A stretch of 64,000 bases of DNA from an uncultured Psychroflexus sp. GTDB taxonomy: Bacteria > Bacteroidota > Bacteroidia > Flavobacteriales > Flavobacteriaceae. The notes under the pieces were generated by a model. It searched no databases, had not been told where the DNA came from, and worked only from the letters and a program-made list of their open reading frames with translations. This document shows, piece by piece, positions 56,988-64,000 of this stretch. Each line of letters opens with the position of its first letter. Position 1 is the first letter of the stretch. The stretch lies in contig CAJXVZ010000001.1 in NCBI GenBank assembly GCA_913062845.1, positions 92,645-156,644 on the forward strand, in the 5' to 3' direction. Position numbers and translations under genes: made by a program.

Positions 56988-58613
56988 TTACTTTTGGTAG
57001 ACCAATTCCCCATTTATATAAGTACTTTGAACTTTTAGTTCCGGAACTTTTTCAATATCAATTGTCATTAGATCTTCGTTCAAAATTACGAAATCTGCGT
57101 ATTTACCGATTTCGAGACTGCCTTTTTCATCTTCTTCAAAAGCTGCATAAGCTGCCCAGATTGTCATACCCCTGAGTGTTTCTTCACGGGTTAAGGCATT
57201 TTGGGGCTGGAAACCGTTTTCAGGATAACCCTCTGTGTCCTTTCGACTTACCGCAGCATAAAACGTTAACATGGGATTGACTTTTTCAACAGGAAAATCT
57301 GTACCCAAAGGCAGAATTTCAGCTTCATCCAAAAGGCGTTTATAGGCATATGCGTGTTTTATGCGCTCCTCGCCCAGCCTGTCTTCGGCCCAGTACATAT
57401 CGCTGGTGGCATGTGTAGGCTGCACAGATGGCAGAATATTTTTAGAAAAATATTCATACTCAGAAGGGTCCAATACCTGAGCATGTTCAACCCGCCATCT
57501 TCTGTCAGGCTTATCATTTAAATATTTTTGATAGGTTCTCAGGACAACGGCATTGGCAGAATCACCAATGGCATGGGTGTTCATCTGGTAATCAGACTGA
57601 ACCAGTTTTTTGGCTAATCCATCAAAATCCTCTAAGCCAATGACCATAGCCCCAAAATGATTATGCTGGTCGCTGTATGGTTCTTTTAATGCTGCACCAC
57701 GCGAACCCAAAGCACCATCTGCGTAAACTTTCACTGAACCAACACGCAGTCTGGGCGTTTTCAAAACACCCTGATCTAAAAAATAATCAATATCCTCCTG
57801 AGTATTACTCACCATGGCATTGATACGTATTTTTAAATTTCCATTCTCCTGCATTTCTTTTATGGTTAATATCACCTCTTTGGATAAGCCTGCATCGGTC
57901 AGACTGGTGAGACCATTTCTCAGAGCAATTTCCTCCGCCTTAGCCATGGCTTCTTTAATTTCATTTTTTGTTAAAGGGGGAATGACAGCGTCTATCATAG
58001 ACATAGGGTTATCTATCAAAACACCCGTGACTTTCCCGTTTTTTGAAATAATTTCGCCACCTTCAACTTTAGTATTTTCGTCTATTCCTGATAGGTCCAG
58101 TGCTTTTTGATTGACCAGCATGGCATGACCATCTATTCTTGTCAGAGCTATTGGTGTATCGGGAAAAAGAATATCAAGTGTATCTTTGGTCGGGAAATCT
58201 TTGATTTCCCAGTCGTTTTGGTCCCAGCCTCTGCCGAGTATAAATCTGGATTTGAATTCTTTTTGATAATCTACTATTCGCTCAACTATTTCCTTAAAAC
58301 TCTTGGTTTCTTTTAATTCAACACCTCTTAAATTTTCACCCAGACCATATAAATGTGCGTGGGCGTCATTGATACCCGGATAGACAAATTTCCCTTTTAA
58401 GTCTAATTTATTTTCTGTTTTAAATTTGGCTAGAATATCTTCTGATGTACCGAGCATTAAAATTTTTCCATCATTTATGGCCATGGCTTCTTTGACGGAA
58501 AACTCATCATCTACGGTATAAATTTTGGCATTATATAATATTAAATCTGCAGAATCCGGTTGACTGCAGGACGTTAGGGTCAATCCGATTAAGAATATTA
58601 CAAAATTTCTCAT
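56988..58613 (-). CDS. Amidohydrolase-family lipoprotein (YtcJ-like)
   Basis: 541 residues. Lipoprotein signal peptide ends in GLTLTSC (C16). Metal-dependent hydrolase domain with HAHLYGLGENLRGVEL, the metal-binding HxH, and later ALGSRGAAL, ILPLGTDFPVE. Such proteins cleave amides or N-acyl amino acids; the substrate here is unknown. Exported, which is unusual for the family in general but common in Bacteroidota. Confidence 0.88.
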   Translation of the reverse strand: MRNFVIFLIGLTLTSCSQPDSADLILYNAKIYTVDDEFSVKEAMAINDGKILMLGTSEDILAKFKTENKLDLKGKFVYPGINDAHAHLYGLGENLRGVELKETKSFKEIVERIVDYQKEFKSRFILGRGWDQNDWEIKDFPTKDTLDILFPDTPIALTRIDGHAMLVNQKALDLSGIDENTKVEGGEIISKNGKVTGVLIDNPMSMIDAVIPPLTKNEIKEAMAKAEEIALRNGLTSLTDAGLSKEVILTIKEMQENGNLKIRINAMVSNTQEDIDYFLDQGVLKTPRLRVGSVKVYADGALGSRGAALKEPYSDQHNHFGAMVIGLEDFDGLAKKLVQSDYQMNTHAIGDSANAVVLRTYQKYLNDKPDRRWRVEHAQVLDPSEYEYFSKNILPSVQPTHATSDMYWAEDRLGEERIKHAYAYKRLLDEAEILPLGTDFPVEKVNPMLTFYAAVSRKDTEGYPENGFQPQNALTREETLRGMTIWAAYAAFEEDEKGSLEIGKYADFVILNEDLMTIDIEKVPELKVQSTYINGELVYQK

Positions 58614-58726
58614 ACTGTTGCGACTTGTTTTTTTATTAGGTTGTAATATAATCTTTTTTGAATCTTCAGGAGGTTAAAGCGTTGAAAGAATAACCGGTTT
58701 TCAGGAAATTCTTTCATAAATTATCC

Positions 58727-58734
58727 TATTTTTG
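58727..58734 (+). promoter_or_regulatory. Candidate -7 box of the DinB-NRDE operon
   Basis: TATTTTTG matches TAnnTTTG and lies 18 bases before the ATG at 58753. This box overlaps the alternative TTG start (58732), so the ATG is the better choice. Confidence 0.4.
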
Positions 58735-58752
58735 AATGACCAAATATCAATT

Positions 58753-59256
58753 ATGCAAGCCTTTTGTACAGATAACCTTTTGCAAATCAAAAAGTTGATA
58801 GATCGCTTACCTAACGAAAAATACGCTGAACCTTGTGAAAAACTATTCGATTCAAGTATTGGCAAGCACGTCAGACATACCCTTGAATTTTATAAATGCC
58901 TCTTCGACGGCTTGGATTCAGGAACAGTAAATTACGATGGACGAGAGAGAGATGTCGTTCTGGAAACAGATACTGAAAAAGCTATGGAATTGATAACAGA
59001 TCTGGAGTGTCAACTTAAGGCGATTAATTCAAATAAAGGGCTGAAAATAATAGCTAATTACACAGATAAGAGTCAGGCAGATATCTTAATGACCTCATCA
59101 TTTTACAGAGAGCTGGGCTTTTGCCTTGAGCACAGCATTCATCATTTGGCCATGATAAAAATAGGCCTTAAAGAATTGAACTGTTTAAACTTGATTGATA
59201 AAAATTTCGGTATTGCTCCGGCAACCTTAAGACATCAAAAACAATGTGCACAGTAA
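58753..59256 (+). CDS. DinB-family protein
   Basis: Start set at the ATG at 58753 (MQAFCTDNLLQ), 167 residues; the track start is a TTG at 58732 within a promoter box. Four-helix DinB/YfiT fold with possible metal ligands in GKHVRHTLEF and EHSIHHLAMIKIGL. These often act as metal-dependent thiol transferases, but the activity here is not known. The stop overlaps the NRDE start by 13 bases. Confidence 0.85.
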   Translation: MQAFCTDNLLQIKKLIDRLPNEKYAEPCEKLFDSSIGKHVRHTLEFYKCLFDGLDSGTVNYDGRERDVVLETDTEKAMELITDLECQLKAINSNKGLKIIANYTDKSQADILMTSSFYRELGFCLEHSIHHLAMIKIGLKELNCLNLIDKNFGIAPATLRHQKQCAQ

Positions 59257-59978
59257 GTTTTGTAAGACATTCAGAAGGATTTAGTCTAACATCAAACCGA
59301 GATGAGGTCTCTTCACGTCCAACATCACCTCCAAGGGTTTATCATGAAAACGATCAAAAATTGGTTTATCCAAAAGATGAACTTGCCGGCGGTACCTGGA
59401 TTGCTACTTCTGCAAAAGACGTTAGTGTTTGCCTGTTGAATGGCGCATTTGAAAAACACAAAAGACAACTGCCTTATAAAAAAAGTCGCGGAGTTGTACT
59501 AAAGGAAAGATTTGAATTTGAAACACACCTTGACTTTATAAATAAGGTGGACTTAGTAAATGTAGAGCCATTTACACTGCTTATGATAGATCACAAAAAC
59601 ATATCAAATATAGATTTTAAAGCTCTTGTTTGGGATGAAAATGAAAAGCATATTTTTGATATAGACCCACGAAAACCTCATATTTGGGCCTCCTCAACTT
59701 TATATGATGAAGAACAAAGAAAGCTAAGAAAACGATGGTTCAATGACTTTTTAAAAAACAATAGAAAGCCAAATCGTTCTTCATTGATGGATTTTCACAC
59801 CGGAAGCTACACCGATAATAAACGTGAAGATATCGTCATGCAGCGAAAGAATAATTTTAAAACAATGAGCGTATCTCAGATTCATATTTCTGCAGACCAA
59901 AAATGTTTTTTATATCATGATCTTGAGGAAAACGAGACCTATAATCTAAACCTTGACAATCTATGTCATTCAGTCTAG
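59244..59978 (+). CDS. NRDE (TANGO2-like) protein
   Basis: 244 residues. The N-terminal catalytic cysteine C2 and the defining NRDE motif (TSNRDEVSSRP, about 17-27) are both present, as are LAGGTWIATSAKDVSVCLLNG. TANGO2 proteins are Ntn-hydrolase-like with unknown cellular roles, with proposals in heme or lipid handling. It overlaps DinB by 13 bases and the next gene by 16. Confidence 0.9.
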   Translation: MCTVSFVRHSEGFSLTSNRDEVSSRPTSPPRVYHENDQKLVYPKDELAGGTWIATSAKDVSVCLLNGAFEKHKRQLPYKKSRGVVLKERFEFETHLDFINKVDLVNVEPFTLLMIDHKNISNIDFKALVWDENEKHIFDIDPRKPHIWASSTLYDEEQRKLRKRWFNDFLKNNRKPNRSSLMDFHTGSYTDNKREDIVMQRKNNFKTMSVSQIHISADQKCFLYHDLEENETYNLNLDNLCHSV

Positions 59979-60910
59979 CTATAGCACTGGCATGGCCGGA
60001 AACCTATTGCAAAAAGGCCGGAGCATGGTATGACAAACCGGCAAACTTTTTTGGAGTAGCTAAAGACCATTATTACAAGGTTGGACATTCAGCTGTTATT
60101 CTTATACAGCCTGGCACCTGTAAATGTCTGTATTTTGATTTTGGCCGCTATCATGCACCTGAAGGATATGGCAGGGTACGAGATGAAAGTACCGACCATG
60201 AATTAGTAATAAATACAAGAGCTGAAATTACTGAATACCAAAAGTTGAATAATTTTCAGCAAATTATAGATGAAGTACAATCCAATAAAGCATGCCATGG
60301 TCAAGGACAGCTCTATGCCGGTTTTACCCGGATTGATTTTAAAAAAGCTTTTAAGATAGCCAAGGATGCTCAAAATCAGGGCATCATCCACTACGGACCA
60401 TTTACTCCTAAAGGAACTAATTGTTCAAGATTTGTAAGGAAAGTACTTTTTCACGCCACACTTTCTTTACTCTTAAAACTAAGACTGACATTCCCATGGA
60501 CCATCAGCCCAACGCCAATTGGTATTATACGAAATCTGAAGATTCGGAAAAAGGCTAATCTCGAAATTAGCAATCCAGAAAAGCAGAATAACTCAATTTC
60601 AAAATTTATAAATTCTACTTTACCTCAACCAAAAAGACCTGAGAACATACCCGAAAGTGCCCAATGGCTTGCCGGTGAAGGTGCTGGTTCGTGGTTTTAC
60701 ATTAAAAATGTTTCAAATGAAAATGAATTCGAGATCCAAAGATTTAGTCCAGATGGTTTTATGGAATGTAAAGGAATTTTTGAAGCGAGAAACAAGCATT
60801 CGATTTTGGAATTGAATAAGTCTTTCAAGTTTGTACACCTTAGCCACTGTGCGTTTATGCATATTCAGCAGGGTAATAAAATTATAAAGCTCATAAGAAA
60901 AGTTAGTTGA
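59963..60910 (+). CDS. DUF6695-like protein, possible circularly permuted papain-like enzyme
   Basis: 315 residues, no signal peptide. KVGHSAVILIQPG (His about 42) comes before TNCSRFVRKVLFH (Cys about 153). The His-before-Cys order and the NCxxFV pattern resemble permuted NlpC/P60 or LRAT-type enzymes. I recall this sequence type as DUF6695. The last 90 residues (WLAGEGAGSWFYI) are a separate domain. Starts inside the NRDE gene, so probably translated together. Confidence 0.6.
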   Translation: MSFSLAIALAWPETYCKKAGAWYDKPANFFGVAKDHYYKVGHSAVILIQPGTCKCLYFDFGRYHAPEGYGRVRDESTDHELVINTRAEITEYQKLNNFQQIIDEVQSNKACHGQGQLYAGFTRIDFKKAFKIAKDAQNQGIIHYGPFTPKGTNCSRFVRKVLFHATLSLLLKLRLTFPWTISPTPIGIIRNLKIRKKANLEISNPEKQNNSISKFINSTLPQPKRPENIPESAQWLAGEGAGSWFYIKNVSNENEFEIQRFSPDGFMECKGIFEARNKHSILELNKSFKFVHLSHCAFMHIQQGNKIIKLIRKVS

Positions 60911-60919
60911 ATAGATCTT

Positions 60920-61756
60920 CTAACTTTTTAATTTAATACCTTTATCCTTTAAGATTTCTATTTGCTTGTCTTTATACAGACTGCCTATGGCTTTTTTAAA
61001 GGCCTTTTTACTCATTTTAAAAGTATTATAAATTTGATTAGGTTCGGATTTATCATGATAAGGGAGAAAGCCACTATTTTTCTTTAGGATATCATAAACT
61101 TTTTGAGCATTAGGTTCTATACTTTTGTATCCAAATTTTGATAGCGTAAGGTCGATCTTATTGTCCTTTCTGATTTTCTTGATATAGCCTTTCAAACGGT
61201 CACCGGTCTGATAATTTTCAAACACTTCATCATGATATAACAATCCTAAATGGATATCATTGATTATCATATTGTAACCCAATTCTGTTTTATTTGTTAC
61301 TATCAGATCAACTTCATCAAATTCTTTGACCGTTAGGATACTGTTATCAACAAAATGATTGACTTTACTGGAAGCTACCAATCGCTGAGACTCTTCATCC
61401 AGATAACAGAAAATAAGATAAGAACCGCCAACTTCCATTTTATAAGCTTGTTCAGCAAAAGGTACAAACAGATGTTTTTCCAGTCCCCAATCTAAAAATG
61501 CACCGTAATCACTAACATCTGCGCAAACCAGCGTGGCAAATTCGTCGAGTTTTACTTTTGGCTCAAGTGTTGTCGCTACAGGTCGCTCGTCATGATCCAA
61601 ATAAACAAAAACTCTTATATCATCTCCAATTTCAAAAGTTTCAGGCTTGTATTTATTAGGAAGTAAAACTTCGTCACCATCTTCATTTTTTAAAAATAAG
61701 CCTGGTGGTGTATCCCGGTCAATGATTAAATTATGATATTCTCCTAGGTTGAGCAT
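60920..61756 (-). CDS. cvfB: S1 RNA-binding protein, CvfB-like
   Basis: 278 residues. N-terminal S1-like repeats (about 3-65, 72-130, 143-205), and a winged-helix tail (LPYHDKSEPNQIYNTFKMSK). The Staphylococcus CvfB protein of this family influences virulence gene expression through RNA. Function in Bacteroidota is not known. Confidence 0.87.
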   Translation of the reverse strand: MLNLGEYHNLIIDRDTPPGLFLKNEDGDEVLLPNKYKPETFEIGDDIRVFVYLDHDERPVATTLEPKVKLDEFATLVCADVSDYGAFLDWGLEKHLFVPFAEQAYKMEVGGSYLIFCYLDEESQRLVASSKVNHFVDNSILTVKEFDEVDLIVTNKTELGYNMIINDIHLGLLYHDEVFENYQTGDRLKGYIKKIRKDNKIDLTLSKFGYKSIEPNAQKVYDILKKNSGFLPYHDKSEPNQIYNTFKMSKKAFKKAIGSLYKDKQIEILKDKGIKLKS

Positions 61757-61808
61757 AATATGAATTTATGATTTGGAATTTGAGATTTGAAATTTAGAAG
61801 ACAGAACC

Positions 61809-63014
61809 TTACGAGCGACCGTCAACAAAGTCCTTTAAATAACTGAATTTTTCTGTTAGTTTTCCTTTTTCTGTCATTTTAGCTCTTTTGAGAACACCAT
61901 CCTTATCATTATTAAAAAATGCGGGGATCACATATTCTGCAAACATTTCTCCAAAGCCTTCGCTGGCATCCTTAGGCAATTCGCAGGGTAAATTATCAAC
62001 AGCCATTACGCCTATAGCATCTGTATTCATGGGGTCTACCTCTGATTCTGTTTGCGGATCGTAAGCATAGAAAGGCTCAGCTATAGTTGAAGGTCTTATA
62101 GTTGAAGCCACAGGACCATCGATATCACAACTAATGTCTGTTACTAATTTAATATTGAATTCGGGATGTTTTGCATCTTCTCTTGTGAATAGATAAGGTG
62201 CATTATCCCCGTAGAAGTGTCCGGCTATAAACATATCAGCTACTTTTGCAAACTTCATAAAATCTGATTCGTAAGGCCTCGGATCTGCAAAAAACTCAGA
62301 TAAATCCGAAGGCTTTCCATCCTTGCGCTTGTTGTAATCCAAAACCTGAGCATTATAAAAAACCGGTTCTTGAAAAGTCTTGTTCAGGAAATCTTCAATA
62401 TTGACTTCTTTGATGTTCAAATGTTCCAGAATTTCTCTGGCACCTTTGGCTACTTTGCCATTTCCGGTTAAAATTATTTTGATATTTGGCACAGCGATTT
62501 TATCGAGTTCATTTTTAACTTTGCTTAAATCAGCCAGATTTTCAACCTTTGGTAATTCAAAAGTGCTATGACGTTTACCTAAAAGTCTAAAACCGTTGTA
62601 AGCCCCAACTAAACCGGCGTATCGACCAAAACCTATAAGCCTGGCGCCATTTTCTCTGGTAATCACTTCATGGTCATAAAGTTGAATGTTCTTATCCAGA
62701 ATAGCTTTTAACAAATCACGATTATAGGCTTGCTTTTTGATGGTATGGGAAAAGAAAAAATAGGACTTGTTAGGTATTAAAGCATCGATTGGCACTTCTT
62801 TTACACCAAGCAAAACTTCACATGCTGACAAATCTGAACTGACTTTGATACCGTGATTTTTATAGTCTTCATCACTGAATATTCTGATATCTGAAGGCTC
62901 TACAATAAATTTCAGATTATCATATTCTTCCTCGAGTTTTTTTAATTGACCTGGCGTGAAAACGACTCGTCTGTCTGGTGGCGTTTTGCGTTCTTTAATG
63001 ATACCTATCGTCAT
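61809..63014 (-). CDS. LYS1-like NAD(P)-dependent dehydrogenase
   Basis: 401 residues. N-terminal IGIIKERKTPPDRRVVFTP belongs to the saccharopine dehydrogenase/alanine dehydrogenase superfamily, and the nucleotide-binding part is IILTGNGKVAKGAREILE. It resembles LYS1-type saccharopine dehydrogenase, but no other lysine-pathway genes are close, so the substrate is uncertain. A TATTTTTG box (63056-63063, minus strand) may be its promoter. Confidence 0.8.
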   Translation of the reverse strand: MTIGIIKERKTPPDRRVVFTPGQLKKLEEEYDNLKFIVEPSDIRIFSDEDYKNHGIKVSSDLSACEVLLGVKEVPIDALIPNKSYFFFSHTIKKQAYNRDLLKAILDKNIQLYDHEVITRENGARLIGFGRYAGLVGAYNGFRLLGKRHSTFELPKVENLADLSKVKNELDKIAVPNIKIILTGNGKVAKGAREILEHLNIKEVNIEDFLNKTFQEPVFYNAQVLDYNKRKDGKPSDLSEFFADPRPYESDFMKFAKVADMFIAGHFYGDNAPYLFTREDAKHPEFNIKLVTDISCDIDGPVASTIRPSTIAEPFYAYDPQTESEVDPMNTDAIGVMAVDNLPCELPKDASEGFGEMFAEYVIPAFFNNDKDGVLKRAKMTEKGKLTEKFSYLKDFVDGRS

Positions 63015-63208
63015 GAGAATTTTGAATTTTAAATTCTAATTTTTGAATGCTTTTGCAAAAATAGGGTTTTGTTTTGTAATGTCGCGGCAATGTATATTAA
63101 TGTTAATTTGGATTTTAAGGTTAAAGGTTTATTAGCTTATTCTGTCATAACCCAAATACCCTTTTCCACAAAAAGCGTTAAAAGGAAATAGAAATGCATA
63201 TAGTTTTT

Positions 63209-63216
63209 TAATTTTG
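63209..63216 (+). promoter_or_regulatory. Candidate -7 box of the tmRNA gene
   Basis: TAATTTTG matches TAnnTTTG, 20 bases before the tmRNA 5' end, which would leave a short precursor leader. Confidence 0.4.
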
Positions 63217-63235
63217 CAATGTTCTTTGAAATATT

Positions 63236-63631
63236 GGGGTCGATTTGGTTTTGACAGCAAGACCTATTGGAGAGTAAGCACGTCGAGCATTGGAATGTGG
63301 CTCGTAAATATCATGTTTCATCCTTTTTTAAACGGCGAGAATAACTACGCCTTAGCTGCGTAATCTGAATTATAGTAGGATACGCTTAATCCCGACAAGG
63401 TCGGGAGCTAAGATGTCTCCGGAAAGCCTTGATTTATGGCGTTCCATCAGGAGGCACCGGTAAAATAAATCTAGAAATGTTATGGTCTCGATAGCATTTT
63501 GAAATTTAAGAGACTAGATATAAAGTAGGTTGTATCTTGCCAGCTTTATATCGAAATTCAAGTTGATACTAAGCGTGTAGAAAGCTGTTTAATAGCTTGT
63601 TTGGACGGGAGTTCGAGTCTCCCCGACTCCA
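63236..63631 (+). ncRNA. ssrA: Transfer-messenger RNA
   Basis: 396 bases. The 5' end GGGGTCG pairs with the 3' end CGACTCC (63624-63630) to form a tRNA-like acceptor stem, and GTTCGAGTC is the T arm. The tag frame GENNYALAA starts at 63334 and stops at TAA 63361-63363. CCA is not encoded. A T-run follows the 3' end. Inside, TCCCGAC (63390-63396) and GTCGGGA (63400-63406) form a palindrome shared with an intergenic repeat elsewhere. Confidence 0.95.
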
Positions 63632-63903
63632 CTTTTTTGATCATTCAAGAATGGGCACTTAAACACTTATACTTTATTACTAAGAAAATAATCTTTCAGA
63701 TTGTTTGTAAAGCTATTCAAGCATTATAATTTTTTTAAATGAATCTGATCATTTGATATAATTAAATTTGTTTGGATCTATTTCTGGTTTAGTTCCCATC
63801 CGACAATGCAATAACATTATATTTCATTAAATTTATTACTTTTTGGAGATATTTAATATTCATAACAATTCACTACTGTCCGGTAAAGATAAACTAAACC
63901 ACC

Positions 63904-63932
63904 CTGCACTTGAAGTGCAGGGATTTTTTTTA
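63904..63932 (+). terminator. Hairpin and T-run near the window end
   Basis: CCCTGCACTT (63904-63913) and AAGTGCAGGG (63915-63924) are perfect arms followed by a T8 run. A second hairpin AGGACT (63938-63943)/AGTCCT (63947-63952) and a T-rich run follow. The preceding ACTACTGTCCGGTAAAG resembles ends of some Bacteroidota IS elements, but no transposase is visible. The remaining 63632-64000 has no gene I can support. Confidence 0.5.
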
Positions 63933-64000
63933 CACAGGACTGAAAGTCCTTCTTTTTCTTACTCAAGTATAAAAGCTGAATTATCATTATCCTCTTTTCT

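Overview
The window is an AT-rich chromosomal segment of a Bacteroidota bacterium, most likely class Flavobacteriia. The evidence is type IX secretion sorting domains (16259-18454), an Omp28-type protein, many TAnnTTTG promoter boxes with few Shine-Dalgarno sites, a tmRNA tag GENNYALAA, and gene orders I recall as common in flavobacteria: recF-TPR-ribH, nudix/pyrE-SRPBCC-birA-rsfS-ftsH-LUD-cdsA-psd-ACBP, and pyrR-pyrB-small protein-rnz. These orders are from memory and were not checked against a database.

Layout. 1-4.7 kb: 5' part of recF (minus strand, runs off the edge), a TPR membrane protein, ribH, an M48 protease, a NudK-like Nudix enzyme and a small coiled-coil protein. 4.8-6.5 kb: a secreted esterase-fold protein that appears to lack its nucleophile. 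6.5-13.6 kb: a seven-gene carotenoid operon (MerR/B12-type regulator, crtI, crtB, crtZ, crtD-like, cruF-like, crtY), expected to make a monocyclic hydroxylated carotenoid such as saproxanthin. 13.6-24.9 kb: a Nudix/PPIase divergent pair, an export and thioredoxin-fold surface protein group, and a polyphosphate operon (pdxH-sixA-ppk1-ppx). 25.1-32.6 kb: an accessory cassette with type I restriction-modification genes (hsdR-hsdM-hsdS) and, overlapping hsdS, an AAA ATPase with the domain order of the RloC/PrrC anticodon nucleases. That last gene is split by a one-base frameshift. Short GCCAACGC(TTA) repeats border the cassette. 32.6-52.5 kb: TonB-dependent receptor, M14 peptidase, and housekeeping clusters for pyrimidine synthesis, ribosome silencing, FtsH, phospholipid synthesis, thiolase, RNase Z and exonuclease VII. 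52.5-53.4 kb: tRNA-Pro(GGG) flanked by 171-bp tandem repeats carrying copies of its 3' end, and by a 5'-half tRNA relic containing a palindrome. 53.4-64 kb: hutH, nnrD/E, an amidohydrolase, a DinB/NRDE/permuted-papain-like operon, cvfB, a LYS1-like dehydrogenase and the tmRNA gene.

The items I consider most worth follow-up are the RM-linked anticodon-nuclease-like gene and its bordering repeats, the tRNA-Pro repeat and relic locus, a family of TCCCGA...TCGGGA palindromes that also appears inside the tmRNA gene, the inverted repeat around the carotenoid promoter, and a compact three-way-junction element upstream of it. No rRNA, CRISPR array or complete insertion sequence was seen.
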